A stretch of DNA of 64,000 nucleotides, from contig CM053796.1 in assembly GCA_028671895.1 (NCBI GenBank), positions 38,748,860 through 38,812,859 of the forward strand, read 5' to 3'. The notes under the pieces were generated by a model. It was given only the letters and a program-made list of their open reading frames with translations. It searched no databases and was not told the origin of the DNA. How positions within the stretch are numbered: position 1 is the stretch's first letter; the number at the start of each line of letters is the position of its first letter. This DNA comes from Oenanthe sinensis. Taxonomy: Eukaryota > Streptophyta > Magnoliopsida > Apiales > Apiaceae. This document shows positions 35,579 to 48,032 of this stretch, piece by piece. Made by a program: the position numbers and the translations under genes.

Positions 35579-38500
35579 TAATAAATATCATAATATCATA
35601 ATTTTTTTATATTTTCCTGCTTTCATATCTAGTTTAATTTTGTTATTATATATTCCAATTAATTTTGTAATTTAATAATCTGATTTTCAACATTAAATTT
35701 TTGCAAGTTATATATATATATATATATGCAAATTTAGTAGTTTGACATTATGTACTAATAAGTCATTTTGTTTTTATATTTGACATTTTTTTTGAATTTA
35801 TTATTACGAAATTAATTTTAATATATTTAATTTGATATTTAATTTTATTGATGCTATGTCAAGAATTTATATTTTGATTTGATTATGAACTTAAAGATTA
35901 AATAAAATTCTAATTTTTTAATTTAAATCAACCAATAACTCATCTTAATTATAAAGAAAAATTGTAATTTATAAATTGATAAGATCTATAGAATTCTAAA
36001 ATTTCAAAATTCTTTATTCATAAATTTACTGGTAGTGTGTTTCTGGAAATTAAAATGATGGACCTGTGTTGTGCATTGTGGTAAGGATCAGAGGTTCAAA
36101 AGTATCTATTGCAGGTGCTTATTCTGTTTTGTTCTGAACTTGTACGTTCCAACAGTTACTTACAAGAGTCAAGACACACAAATGACAAATGCTTTCTTTC
36201 CTAGATATACATTTCATAAAGACATGTAACATATCTGCTATGCTGAGACTGGTTGCATTCTGAGACTGAATTTAATTCTGAGACTCAACTCACCGAGTGT
36301 TGTAATCTTATTTGGGTTTGTTCGTTGCCTTGCAGTCATCATCTGTTCAATCTGTACGTTGTGGCTGAGGCTAAGAAATGAAGCATGTTGCTGGTAGGAA
36401 AAGAGGTTTATGGTGATTCAGGTCTAAATTAATCACAAAATTTGCTGTCGGTCAGTGATCAGTGATGTGTTTGTATTTATATTACAGTTATGGAAATTTA
36501 AGTAACCATTCATATTAATGAAGTCAAGAATCATTCTAACATCACATGAGAGGATAGCTTGTTAAAGTATGAAAATCCAGCTGCTTAGGAGAAAGTGGAA
36601 ACCGAACCGTATAATTTCAAGGCAGTGGTTTAAATTTAATTGTTGTCAATTAACCATTGGCTGATTCCTATGATTTGATTAATCAATCTATTATCTATAG
36701 TAGAAAAGGTACAACAATCTAAGATTTGATGGTCTGTTCTGTTACGCTTTACTTTGTTATAGTAAAGTTGTTAAGAAAGTTCCAAAGGTAGAAATAGATT
36801 GTTAAATTCTGAAGAATATATTGGGACCACTTAAACTCTATTAAGCTCCCACTTAAGGAGTGGTTAATTAGAGAGGCTGGTAGTGGTAGGAATATAATCT
36901 GATCAGGATATCTTATAAATTGGTGGCTAGCTATAGGAGCCATTTTGATATATATAGGTAATATTTTATATGCTAACAGACATTAGCTACTGTTCAAGTT
37001 TAATTCAATGGCTTGTAGTTTGTTATACTCAGCATCCTAACTGTGATTTGGAAGACTGATTACTGTAATCTACTACTAAAGTACAACTGAATACTTGTTC
37101 TCACATTCAGCCAAGTGTTGCACTCTTATATTAATTATACTTGATATTAATCATTCTTTTATTGCTAAATTATCTTCAGAATTGATATATCACCATACAG
37201 AATTGATTGCCGATGGTTAGCAGATGTCGTTTCTGCGTAAAGTTGACTTGGTTTGTCCTGAAAGCCTTTACCTCTGCATAGCCTAGCTTGGAAAATGAAG
37301 TGACTCGAGGTGGCTAGAGATTAAGAAGTAACCATCAAGAAAAGAACGTTTCGTCTTACATAATAATTCCAAGGTTAGTTGAGCCTAACACTGATATTAG
37401 CTTAAATTAAATTTTAGTTTAATGTTAATAGTTCTTGCTGTCAAACTGTTTCTGGTCTTTGTTTCGAAAGGTCTTACGGATATGTGGACCTAGCTACTTC
37501 CTGGTTAGTTGAATCTTATCCTAGGCAACAGCAAATGAATAAACTTACCAAGATTGCAAATTGAAAAATTGCTAGCCTTTGTGACCTTGGAATGTACTCG
37601 TTGGCGAAAATATATAACACTTGTGTATAGAACTTCTGTTGTCACTTTCTTCTTGTACAGTAGAACATTTTAATTAAGCATACATGTCCACCCACTTGAT
37701 TAGCTTTCCTGCAAAGTATTGTATGTTAATCTGTTATAAATACAGTATGTTAACCTTATTCATATGTTTAATATATATAGTCATTGTTAGATATTGTCTC
37801 ATAGCAAGGTGCAACTGATACATTACTATGTGTTGTACTGTTGTTAATTAGATTTTTATGAATTTCTTGCATGTTTTCTTGGCACAATTTGTATATATTC
37901 TATCCCATTATGAAAAATCGGGATATGTGAAAGGTCCACCATGCTAAGTTATGCGGAAGTTTTGTGCACGAGTATATAACTGAATCTATGATTCTATGAA
38001 ACAATGCTTACGAAGATGTATATTGTAAATTAGCTCCACGATGATCAAAGAAAATCACAATCATGCAGGAAAGTCATAAGTTTATGTTAAGCATGTCATT
38101 CAGGTTGCCACCTCCCACTTGTATTGCATCAACTTTTGCTTTCTGCCAGTCAAACTAAGATAAACATGGAGATTAGCACATAATTAATCAAAAGTTAACA
38201 ACTTTCTCAATCCAATTTGCAGTTGTACTGGACAGTGGACATAATGTGTTTAGTTAGAACGTACTGTTTGTCTAATTGTAGTTAGTGAGATGTTTGTAGT
38301 ATATCAAAGAAGCTAGTGAGTTTGTATGGACATAATGTTGGAGATGAAAAGGAATACAGTTGCTGGTGTTGTGGAGCATAACCATCCACGCCTCCAAATA
38401 GTAGAAGAGAAGAAGACCTTACAAAATATAAAACAAAGCACAAGATTGTTAGAGTAACATGCACAAACATATAAATGTTTGCGTGTATATATTTGTGCAT

Positions 38501-39822
38501 GTTCATCACCCCTCCAATCCTCAATAAATCAGAGCACGGAATGTAAAAACAGGAAACTTTTGTTGGGAGTAGCGACCCAAAAAACCGACACCTCAAGAAA
38601 ATATAGAGAGAGCACATATAACCAACTTTAATTTATATCATTGAAATAATCGAAAAGACATGAAAAATTTAACAGTTGATAATCACATTTCAGAAGATGA
38701 ATAGAAGGACAAATTTTATAACCACATAAATCTTATCTATTAAAATCTTTCGAAACTTGTAATATTATCACCGTCACATTATCGGGACAATTTTTTTATA
38801 TTCAATTCTATACTTCTAGACTCCAGCGTCATTCCGAAAGGAATTGAAAGGACAACTGATTGAATTTTTCCGGATAAAACTCTGCTATTATTTATTTTTA
38901 AGTAGGCAATTAGGTTACGTATCACAAGGCGAAATTAAGAAGAATAGTTTAATGAAAATGTGCATACTTTACTCAACCAAACAGTGGATAATAGGCACCC
39001 CACTTGACATTACTTTGAAGCTAAATGTACTTAAAGCATCAATTAGTAGGTTGATCACCCATGTGCATTAGTTTACTTTATCTCCTTTTCTTTCTTTTTG
39101 AACTACTAAGGATAGCATATTAGCATCTATCTATTAATCTACAGCCCGCTGTTTTGTTTATCGACTCATTTGCGTCCGCCAGAATTTAGCTCTTTGTTTA
39201 TAAACTAATTTGTGTTTTAGGATAGCATCTATCGTATATTATCTATACTTTACAACGCAATTATTGAATTTTGTATTCATATCCTCCGTTTAATGTTAAT
39301 TTGTTTTATTTTTTTCACGTGAAAAATAGAAACAAGGAGATGGCTACAAATTACCTGGATTCGTAATGTTAACCAAAACTAGGGCAATTTTACGATGTTA
39401 AACTAGAGATGACATTAGAATTGTTTGATTGACCCTTTCATAGTTACATAATTATGGTTAAACATCCATTAATTATTCTGTTCATTGAGATATTAATTAA
39501 TCGAATTAATCAAAAACTCTAATTTTATACTTTATAATATATATTTCATAAATATAATTGAAATTAATTTAAAAATACAATGATACCATTTCTATATGTA
39601 TTTAGAAAAAAGTTCATGAATCTAACTAACTACATTCATAAATTTGAATTAATAATAGATTTATGAATGTAACAAAATAATATTCATGCATAAATATAAT
39701 TAAATTATATCAACTCATGAATGTGAATAACTTTAAAGGAATTTTTTTTTTCAAAACTTTTATCCAGTATTTTATCAATTAATATAAAACAGTCTAAAAA
39801 AACACCTTAACCCTGTAATATT

Positions 39823-39886
39823 TTCCAACCAACTCCGTTAAACAAAGGACTAATTATTACATTCCAACCAACTCCGTTAAACAAAG
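39823..39886. repeat. 25-bp direct repeat upstream of the bHLH gene
   Basis: TTCCAACCAACTCCGTTAAA-CAAAG occurs at 39823-39847 and 39862-39886, about 35 bp upstream of the TATA box at 39921. Being so close to the core promoter it could affect regulation, but this is only positional. Confidence 0.8.
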
Positions 39887-39920
39887 TAACCTAAATATAT
39901 GAACAGAGAGTCCACTAGTG

Positions 39921-39930
39921 TTTATATAAA
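39921..39930 (+). promoter_or_regulatory. TATA box of the AIF-like bHLH gene
   Basis: TTTATATAAA about 310 bp upstream of the start codon. A leader intron is likely: AAAAG-GTACTC at 40032 as donor and TCTGAGCAG at about 40177 as acceptor, leaving a short spliced 5'UTR. Confidence 0.6.
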
Positions 39931-40232
39931 GAGGAGCAAAACAGACGTGCTGTTTTTTGCTATCTCCATTTCTCTCGCACTCTTTTCTCAAAGTCATAGT
40001 CACTCCTCCATAACACAATTTATATCAAAAGGTACTCTTCTATATTTTACAAATTATACGTACACCTGCAAACCTCATGTTTATTGCATAAAGATATGTA
40101 CATGCATAGCCACTATTTGTGATCTTTATTTAACAGTGGTTTCTAACTAATCTATACCCCTGATTCAATCTGAGCAGATACTGCTTGAAGCTAGCCTCAA
40201 TCTCCGTAAGTGTAACGTCAAGGGCGTCTACG

Positions 40233-40853
40233 ATGAATTCAAGTCCAGTAACAAACTCTACTAAACCTCAAGTATCGATAAAAACCAAGAAGAAGAAAAG
40301 CCAAATCGAACAAATTCAATCACAATCTCGAAACCAAAACGAAATTAAATGGAAATCTCAAGTTCAACAACAACTCTACTCCTCGAAACTCCTACGTGCT
40401 CTACAAAACATTCAACCAAGCACATCGCCTGATTCTCGCCCTGGAAAAATCGTACATGAAGCAGCAGACAGAGTTCTAGCAGTCACGGCTAAAGGAAAAA
40501 CCAGGTGGAGCCGAGCTATACTCACCAACCGTCTTAAGCTCAAATTTACGAACAAGTCAACAAGACAGAGGGTTGCGGTGACAAGAAGTAGTAGGTCAAG
40601 TAAGAAGCCGAATGTAAGTATATTAAAAATGAAATCAAAAAATTTACAGGCTGTACAGCGAAAAGGTCGAGTTCTTGGCAAGTTAGTTCCTGGTTGCAAG
40701 AAACAGTCGCTTCCTGTTGTTCTAGAAGAAGCAACTGATTACATAGCTGCTTTGGAGATGCAAGTTCGTGCCATGGCTTCTCTGGCAGATTTGCTCTCTG
40801 GCTCGGGCTCCGGCTCCGGCTCCGGCTCTGGCCGACCTTCACCAAATTGTTAA
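40233..40853 (+). CDS. Atypical bHLH, AIF/IBH1 type (bHLH147-150-like)
   Basis: Single coding exon, 206 aa from the ATG at 40233; upstream codons in the same frame contain no ATG. Order: a basic low-complexity N-terminus, IKWKSQVQQQLYSSKLLRAL (about 38-57), IVHEAADRVLAVTAKGKTRW then SRAIL, a Ser/Lys-rich linker, and a helix-loop-helix KGRVLGKLVPGCKKQSLPVV with EEATDYIAALEMQVRAMASL leading to ADLL. The basic region lacks the His-Glu-Arg set that contacts E-boxes, so it should act by dimerising with other bHLH factors, as the AIF proteins do when repressing brassinosteroid and cell-elongation responses in the nucleus. The C-terminus has a (Ser-Gly)6 run coded by a GGCTCC-type hexamer microsatellite, likely length-variable. 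Which AIF paralogue it is cannot be settled here. Confidence 0.9.
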   Translation: MNSSPVTNSTKPQVSIKTKKKKSQIEQIQSQSRNQNEIKWKSQVQQQLYSSKLLRALQNIQPSTSPDSRPGKIVHEAADRVLAVTAKGKTRWSRAILTNRLKLKFTNKSTRQRVAVTRSSRSSKKPNVSILKMKSKNLQAVQRKGRVLGKLVPGCKKQSLPVVLEEATDYIAALEMQVRAMASLADLLSGSGSGSGSGSGRPSPNC

Positions 40854-42593
40854 AAGTATTTTTTTTTAATTTGTTTATTTTGCTTCATTTTATTATATAT
40901 GGACCTGTTCATAAAACTGTCACAAAAAATAAATCAAATTTTTTTAATATAAAGGATTGTTATAGGTGCAACATTAATAATCATGTTTTACTTGTATTAT
41001 TGGTTGATAGTATGTATGTATGCATGCATGTATATACTCTTTTCTTCTTTTTGTTATAATGTATGTATATATTCAATTCAATAATACATGACACCTATCT
41101 TCCAATCTCAGTTCTAGATTGCCTTGGAATCAAATTTTGTATTAAGTAAGTTGGTTACCTTTGATGATTAAACGGAGCACTTGCAATTTTACACTTGTGG
41201 ATTTTGTGTGGAAGGATGGTTTTCTTGCTTGCAATTAGTTATGAGTGTGATATATATATGGACTGATAATAACATTTTGATTTATTATCTTGATGTGCAA
41301 TAAGGATGCTCCTTTGTGGCTCATAGTCATCTAATCTTTAAAAATGACCCTTCTCATACCCATACACCTTTGTGATGAACTGTCTCTATTGTTAACATGA
41401 TAATAAAGCTTGCTTATTTGGAAAGTTTATTTATCAAATATTACTTGTATCATACCTTTGGCTTGATACGAGTTTATAGTAAAATGAATAATGCATAGTT
41501 TGTGCTTTTTATCACAATCAAGAAAAACACAATTTCGAAATCCGAAAAATTACTTCTAAATGAGATTCCTCTTTTGTGGCATGTTCGATTCTCACACACC
41601 CCGTTTGTGAAGATTGGTTTTATCATGAATGTTGAAATTTGAAACTCAATCTGAGTATCAGAGACATACCCTGCCACATTGATCAAGTGGCTAATCGAAA
41701 TGAGACGATCTGGTTCCTCGTCCTCTGATATATTAATAATACATTTTGATTATGATCTACCCTTTTAGTTGAATTGGAAAACAAACTTAAACTGAACTAA
41801 TGTAAGCTTAATGTAAGAAAACTCTAGTCATAGTTGGATCAATTAACAGTAGAAATCATACATACTTCAGCACTATCACTTATTCACTTGGAATAAGCTA
41901 GTTTTTGTTGATGAAACTGTTCGGATCGTTAGTCAAACTCCTAGTATCGGAGCTTCAACCTACAAACAATGAAACCGCTCCAAGCCTTCAACGATATGGT
42001 TATTTCTTGGATTTTGAGTACAATTTCTGCTAATACAAGTGTCTTTACTGTTGTAACAGTTATTAATACTAGATTTACTAACGGTAATAGACCTAACCTG
42101 GCCTAACATTTGATTCATATAACAAGTTTTAAAAAAGGTGCCTATTTCACACTGTTCAAATCTCTTTGAGACAAATCAAATAATTAAGAGAATATATGTA
42201 CCCAAATGTGTTAGCAGGTCAAGATTAAGTGCGAAATTTGTACAATTTCTAATTGGGGGACTGAATGATGTTCACCCCCCCCCCCCCCAATATGGCAGAT
42301 GTTAATGTTATCTCCGCCCCAGATACTAATACTGTTAATTTTTCCATTTGCAACTAAAAGAAACTCTAAGAAATTGTGATGTCGACGATAGTTTCTCTTT
42401 TGTTTTACCTGATGCTGCTGCATTACTTGCAAGAAATTTCAATATTTATAGGTTGTAACAAAGTTTTTAGACATCCTGGTCATGAGTCATGACACGTGAG
42501 AGTATGAGACACGTGCCGGAAGTAGAAGAAGTGTGAGCATTGCCATAGGAAAGGTCGTATTTCGTATTAAACAGATATCCTGAATGACATAAG
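40854..42593. other. Intergenic between bHLH gene and copia element
   Basis: 3'UTR followed by AT-rich DNA with no coding pattern. It contains a 14-base poly-C run at 42275-42288 and G-box-like ACACGTG and GACACGTG sites near 42490-42515, without a gene attached. Confidence 0.55.
42275..42288. repeat. Poly-C homopolymer (14 C)
   Basis: An uninterrupted run of C in AT-rich DNA; its length may be unreliable in sequencing. Confidence 0.95.
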
Positions 42594-43106
42594 TGTTAGA
42601 AAATGAAAAGTTTAAAATATATTTTATACATGTTCTTGATGTAATTTCCGGAAATTAATTATTGGAAGTTGTTTCTTGCTATGAGGACTTAAACTATTGG
42701 AAGTTGTTCCTTGCTATGAGTTTGACAGTAAACTCTGATGGACTGGCAGAGTTTATAAACTCTGATGGGTTATTTAGCTAAACTCTGATGACTGTTACTG
42801 ATTCTGATATATATTCTATTAAATGTTTTTAAGTCAGAATAATTATTTTAATTAATATTTTATCTGCTATTACGTTTTATTATATTATATATACATAAAA
42901 ACGTTGGAGATAGAAGAGACGAAATTTGACACAAGTTTGAGAAAAACCTAGCAGCCATATTATGTATCTTCCACATTTATATTATACAAATTATACATAG
43001 GTTTTTTGGGCGAATTGAGGTGCAGGTCGCTGTTGAGTGCTACGTATTTGTGGACGAAGTACTCTGTGATGTTTTATCCTGGAAGTGATATTCCTGCAAC
43101 CCAACA
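42594..43106 (+). repeat. 5' LTR of the copia element (internally deleted)
   Basis: Starts TGTTAGAAAATGAAAAG. Compared with the second LTR at 48033 it lacks roughly 400 bp, including all but one unit of a 36-bp minisatellite, and instead has a second copy of ATTGGAAGTTGTTCCTTGCT. The right limit at CCCAACA is a guess. Confidence 0.65.
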
Positions 43107-43421
43107 CAGCGTAGTGGGACAATAATTTCTTCAAGAACAATCAAGACTTCTTGTAAGTCTTGGCGACTCAGCAGTTCTTTTGGTTCTATCAATGTATGCT
43201 TAAAGCTTTTGTTATAGCTAAGTATTCTATCTTTCCTCTTGTTTTTGCAGTTACTGATTTATATATCTTGTTTCTACCTTCGTGCTTTGTTTTGTTAATT
43301 GGTTTAATCTACCTGTTCTTGTTAAATTATTTATATAACTGCCTCATTATTGTGTTTAGTTTTGAATTACTCCCAACAATCTTGAAGAGATTATCTGTGT
43401 TATATATTGAAATTAACAAGA

Positions 43422-44317
43422 TGGTTAACGAAACTGAAACTCCTGTTGTTGGTGGTACTACTTCTGGGTCTGGGGTTACTGCTATTGCCATTGATTGGGC
43501 TACGTACCATTTCACATAACCTATTGATATATCTGGTATGCCTGATAAGTTCAGTGGTGGAGCTGGCTTTTCTCGTTGGCAAAAAAAGATGAAGTTGTGG
43601 TTAACGGTTAAGGGTCTATGGCCGGTGGTGCAGTATGATCCTCGTGTTATGAATCAAGAGCAGACTGACTCTGTTAAGGTATATGCTTTGTGGGCCGAAA
43701 AGGATGGAGTGGCAAGGGCTGCCATTTTGACAGCTTTAGTGAACACTCTGTTCAATTTTTATTCATCGGATGTCTTCACTGCTAAACTCTTATGGGAGAA
43801 GCTGGACCAAACCCACAATATTGACTCTCAGGGGCTGAAAAAGTATAGTGTGGCAAGGTTCATTGATTTCAAGCTGGTGGATACAAAATCCATGACTGAG
43901 CAGGTGCACGAATTTGAGATGTTGGTACATGCTTTGAAGGAGTCTGGAATGGACCTTCCTGAGAAGTTTCAGGTTATGTCGATGATTGAAAAGCTCCTAA
44001 AGTCTTGGGAAGAGTTTGCACTCTTTCTGAAAAGACAGAAATGAGAGATCACCTGGACTAACTTGATGTTGGACATCTCTGTGCAAGAGCAACACAAGTC
44101 CAAACAGGGACATGTGATGCCTGCTGAACATGGGAGTTTGAAGGTGAACGTAGTGACTGTAGGACAGAAAAGAAAGTCTGTCACTAAGAAGGAAAACACG
44201 AAGCCTAAAAATGACAAGAACAAGGCTAAGAAATCAAAGGCAAATAAACCATATTGGTCTTGTGGACAGGTTGGTCACTGGAGCAAGGACTGTCCTGCTA
44301 AGAAACCTAATTGGTAG
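43422..44317 (+). pseudogene. Copia gag (capsid and zinc knuckle), broken
   Basis: Begins MVNETETPVVGGTTSG; carries MPDKFSGGAGFSRWQKKMKL, YALWAEKDG, VHEFEMLVHALKESG and a zinc-knuckle region KPYWSCGQVGHWSKDCP. The frame has stops at 43517-43519 (TAA) and 44042-44044 (TGA). The first cysteine of the CCHC knuckle appears replaced by tyrosine. The frame ends at 44317, after which the protease continues in another frame. Not functional as it stands. Confidence 0.85.
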
Positions 44318-47300
44318 CACAAGCTAATACTGTGCTTGGAACCACTAGAGGGCCTGTGGTTAACATGGTTGTTGGTGATGTTATTGCTTCTGAAACCAAT
44401 GACGGGTATGTTACCTACAACCCTACACTACTTTCCACTTATCTGTCAAATGAATGGTTGATTGATACTGGAGCTAATGTACATATTTATACTGATATTA
44501 CTCGGTTTGTATCTTATCAACAGATTCAAGGCATGACAGTGATGATGGGGAATGCTAGTGCTGCTCAAGTACTTGGAGTAGGAAACGTGGACCTGAAGTT
44601 TGCTTCTGGGCGTATTCTATCTCTTACTAGAGTGCATCATGTTCCTGACATTCGTTAAAACATAATAAGTGGAAGCTGTTTAGTTAAAAATGGTTTCGAA
44701 CTTTCTTTGAAGTGTAATAAAGTAGTTATTACACATACTGGTGTATTTTTTTGGCAAAGGTTACTTGTCTGATGGATTATTTTTAATAAATGTGGAGTCT
44801 GTTTTGGGTAGTTTTATTAATGATAATGTTGTTCCTTCTGTGAATTGTGTTAAACCATCCGATTTATGGCACTCACGTCTTGGTCATCTAAATTTTGGTG
44901 CTCTAAAGAATATGATGAATTTAGAGTTAATTCAAAAGCATGCCATTGAAAAGAAATTTAAATGTCAAGTATGTGTGACTGCTAAACTAACTAGGAAATC
45001 CTTTCATAATATTGTTAGGGATTCAGAAGTTTTAGAATTAGTTCACACTGACATATGTGAATTCGGTGGTGTTTTGACTAAAGATAATAAAAGATATTTC
45101 ATTAACTTTATTGATGATTGTAGTAGATATTGCCATGTTTATTTGATTAAACATAAAGATGAAGTACTTGATAAATTCATTATGTATAAAAATGAAGTTG
45201 AAACACAAACTAGTAAAGTACTTAAACGTTTGAGATCTGATAAAGGTTGAGAGTATATGGGTACGTCATTTAATGAATTTTGCAAAAACAATGGTATAGT
45301 TAATGAGGTGACTCCACCATACACTCCTGAGTCTAATGGGGTGGCAGAACGAAAGAACAAAACTTTTAAATATATGATTAACAGTATGCTTATTAATTCT
45401 GGGTTGCCTAAGTATATGTGGGGAGAGGCTCTGAATACGGCTTGCCATATTCTGAATAGAGTCCCTCTGAAACATATGGACAAGACACCTTATGAATTAT
45501 GAAAAGGCAAGAAGACTAGTTTAAAGTATCTTCGTGTGTAAGGCTGCCTTGCAAAGGTACTTGTCCCTGAACACAAGAGAAAGAAACTGGGACCGAAAAC
45601 TGTTGATTGCATCTTTCTGGGCTATATTGAAACCACTACCGCTATGAGATTTTTAGTGTTAAAATCTGACATAGATGGTATAGTGGCAAACACTATAGTT
45701 GAGTTTCGTGATGCAACATTCTTTGAGAATGTGTTCCCTATGAAGACTAGTATACCTCAGGATATTTCTGATGATGATCTCACTAGCACATCGAGTTTCA
45801 TTCTTGTTCATGTGGAAAGGATTACAAATGTGGGGGCGGATCATGCTAGTAGCTTTACTTCTAACGAAGTAGAGGAACCTAGAAGGAGTAAGCGTACAAA
45901 GGTGGTTAAAGACTTTGGAAGTGATTTTATCACTTACAATGTCGAGAACGAACCTTTAACTTTTCGACAGGCCATGGACTCTTCAGAGTCGAGGTACTGG
46001 AAAGGCGCAGTAAAGAGTGAGATCGACTCTATTGTTTCTAATGGAACATGGGAGTTGGTTGATGTAAGTGTATTTTCAAAAGAAAGATGAACCCGGATGA
46101 CTCAATAGATAAGTATAAGGCTAGGCTGGTAGCTAAGGATTTTAGGCAAATGGAAGGCATTGACTATTTTGATACATACTCTCCTGTTGCAAGAATGACA
46201 ACAATTCAAATGCTTATAGCATTGGCTTCCGTACATGGTATTATCATCCATCAAATAGATGTAAAGACAGTTTTTCTTCATGGTGATCTTGAAGAAGAGA
46301 TTTATATGGATCAACCTGAGGGATTTGTTGCTTCTGACAACGAGAGAAAAGTTTGTAAATTAGTCAAATCTATATATGGCTTGAAACAAGCTCATAGAGA
46401 CTGGCACAAAAAGTTTGATGAAACTATTTTGACTTCGAATTTTTTGGTTAATGAAAGTGACAAACGTGTCTACTATAAGATTAAAGGCAATGATAAAGTG
46501 ATTTTGTGCCTGTATGTGGATGACATACTGTTGTTTCAGACCAATATTGAGATTATCAACGAGACAAAAAGTTTCTTGAAAAGGCACTTTGAAATGAAAG
46601 ATATGGGTGATGCTAATGTGATTCTTGGGATCAAGCTGACTCAGTCAGCTAATGGAATAACCTTGTCACAATCTCATTATATAGAGAAATCTATACTTGA
46701 AAATTATGGTTATTCAAATTGTAGAATCGCAAGCACACCATATGATTCAAAAGCTGCTCTTGTCAAGAATAAGTCAGGAGTTCCTGTGTCTCAGTTAAGA
46801 TATTCTCAGATTATTGGGAGTTTGCAATATCTTGCTAATGGTACTAGACCAGATATTTCATATTATGTGTCTAAGTTAGCTAGATATACAAGCTGTCCAA
46901 ACAAGACTCATTGGGAGGCTCTTGATAGAGTGCTTAGATATCTAAAAGGCACCATCTACCTTGGATTGCATTACAGGAGGTTTCCTAGAGTGCTAGAGGG
47001 ATATAGTGATGCAAGTTGGATAGCTAAGAAATCTTGTTCCAATAGAGTTACTAGATATGTATTTACCCTTGCGGGTGGAGCTATATCCTAGAGGTCTGCT
47101 AGACAGACTATTGTAACTCGGTCTATCTTTGAGGCTGAGTTGTGTGTATTAGATGCCACATGGACGGAGGCTGAATGGTTGCATGGACTTATGTCTGTGA
47201 TTCCTGTAGTAAGTCAACCGTTTCCTACTCTTGTTGTTCATTGTGATAGTCGTACAACTATCGATAAGATAACCAGTCAGAAGTATAATGTGAAAATAAA

Positions 47301-47502
47301 TAGACACGTCCAAGTTAGACTAAAGTCTATAAGGGGTTTGGTGTCTGACAGGATCATTGCTATTGAGTTTATTGGAACTCAAGACAACCTGGCTGATCCT
47401 TTGACTAAGGGACTTGAGCATGCTGTTGTCCTTAACTCAAGGTTGGGGATGAGACTGATAACCCATTTTAAGTCATCAACAGCGGGAACCCAATACACCT
47501 GA
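44311..47502 (+). pseudogene. Copia protease-integrase-RT-RNase H region, broken
   Basis: Protease shows WLIDTGAN (44455 onward). Integrase shows the zinc-binding HSRLGHLN...CQVC and the DDE residues in HTDIC, FIDDCSRY and SNGVAERKN. The reverse transcriptase segment from 46087 to about 47090 is the best preserved: YKARLVAKDF, HQIDVKTVFLHGDL, LYVDDILL. RNase H-like sequence and the ADPLTKGL ending close it at 47502. Breaks: frameshifts near 44311, 44740 and 46087 (the last with loss of roughly ten residues before the RT), and stops at 44656, 45248, 45500, 45539 and 47089. Several are at tryptophan or glutamine/lysine positions, as expected of C-to-T type decay. It cannot encode a complete polyprotein. 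Confidence 0.88.
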
Positions 47503-48032
47503 GAGGAGATCCCTCGAAGTGTATTCAATGTGGTAATAACAAGTTGTAAAGATGATTCAGTAGTACCTTTACTACATATATCTGGACACTCACATATCTT
47601 AGTCTTTCCCCTGTAAATCTCAAGAGGTACTGTAACTACTAGTTAGCAAGAGTTTTAAGAACTCTGAATGGGGTCAAATTGTGAGACGAGATGTTGGCAG
47701 TACATCTTTGGAGATGCCCAGCTAAGCGAATGTTATTGTGAGGTCGCAATTAGAGGATAAGGTTATTCCTTGAAGCATTCGATGAACAAGATCGAGACAT
47801 GACCATTAATGTCTCAAAGTCGTAGATCGGCACCATAGCCTTTGACTTGTCATCGTCTATGGAGTGTGGTTACATAAAAATGGATAAAGATTCAAGGTGA
47901 AACATTCCATCTATATCCGGTAACCATTGAAGTAGAGGACTTAGGAGGGTTCAAACCTTGACCGGTACCAACTCTAAAAAGCAAGTCATGAGTAGAACCT
48001 GATATGCATTTCTGTATGGATTTGTGGGGGAT

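Larger units (their letters stand above)
34080..40000. other. Long intergenic stretch, no gene recognised
   Basis: About 6 kb without a convincing coding sequence on either strand; the frames present are short and lack domain motifs. It holds an hAT-like MITE at 34624-35182, a MITE-like end near 34221, TA microsatellites near 34366-34396 and 35709-35727, a 40-bp tandem duplication at 35499-35578, and a 25-bp direct repeat next to the bHLH promoter. The 36.0-38.6 kb part is less AT-rich than the rest and could host a non-coding transcript, but nothing in the sequence shows one. Confidence 0.55.

Noticed and set aside
36000..38600. Possible unannotated gene or microRNA precursor
   Set aside because: No splice-consistent coding series and no known mature microRNA word was found by eye on either strand. 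Left as unassigned.
43160..43421. Hydrophobic frame upstream of copia gag
   Set aside because: It lies in the retroelement leader. The hydrophobic character comes from T-rich sequence, and the gag start at 43422 is better supported.
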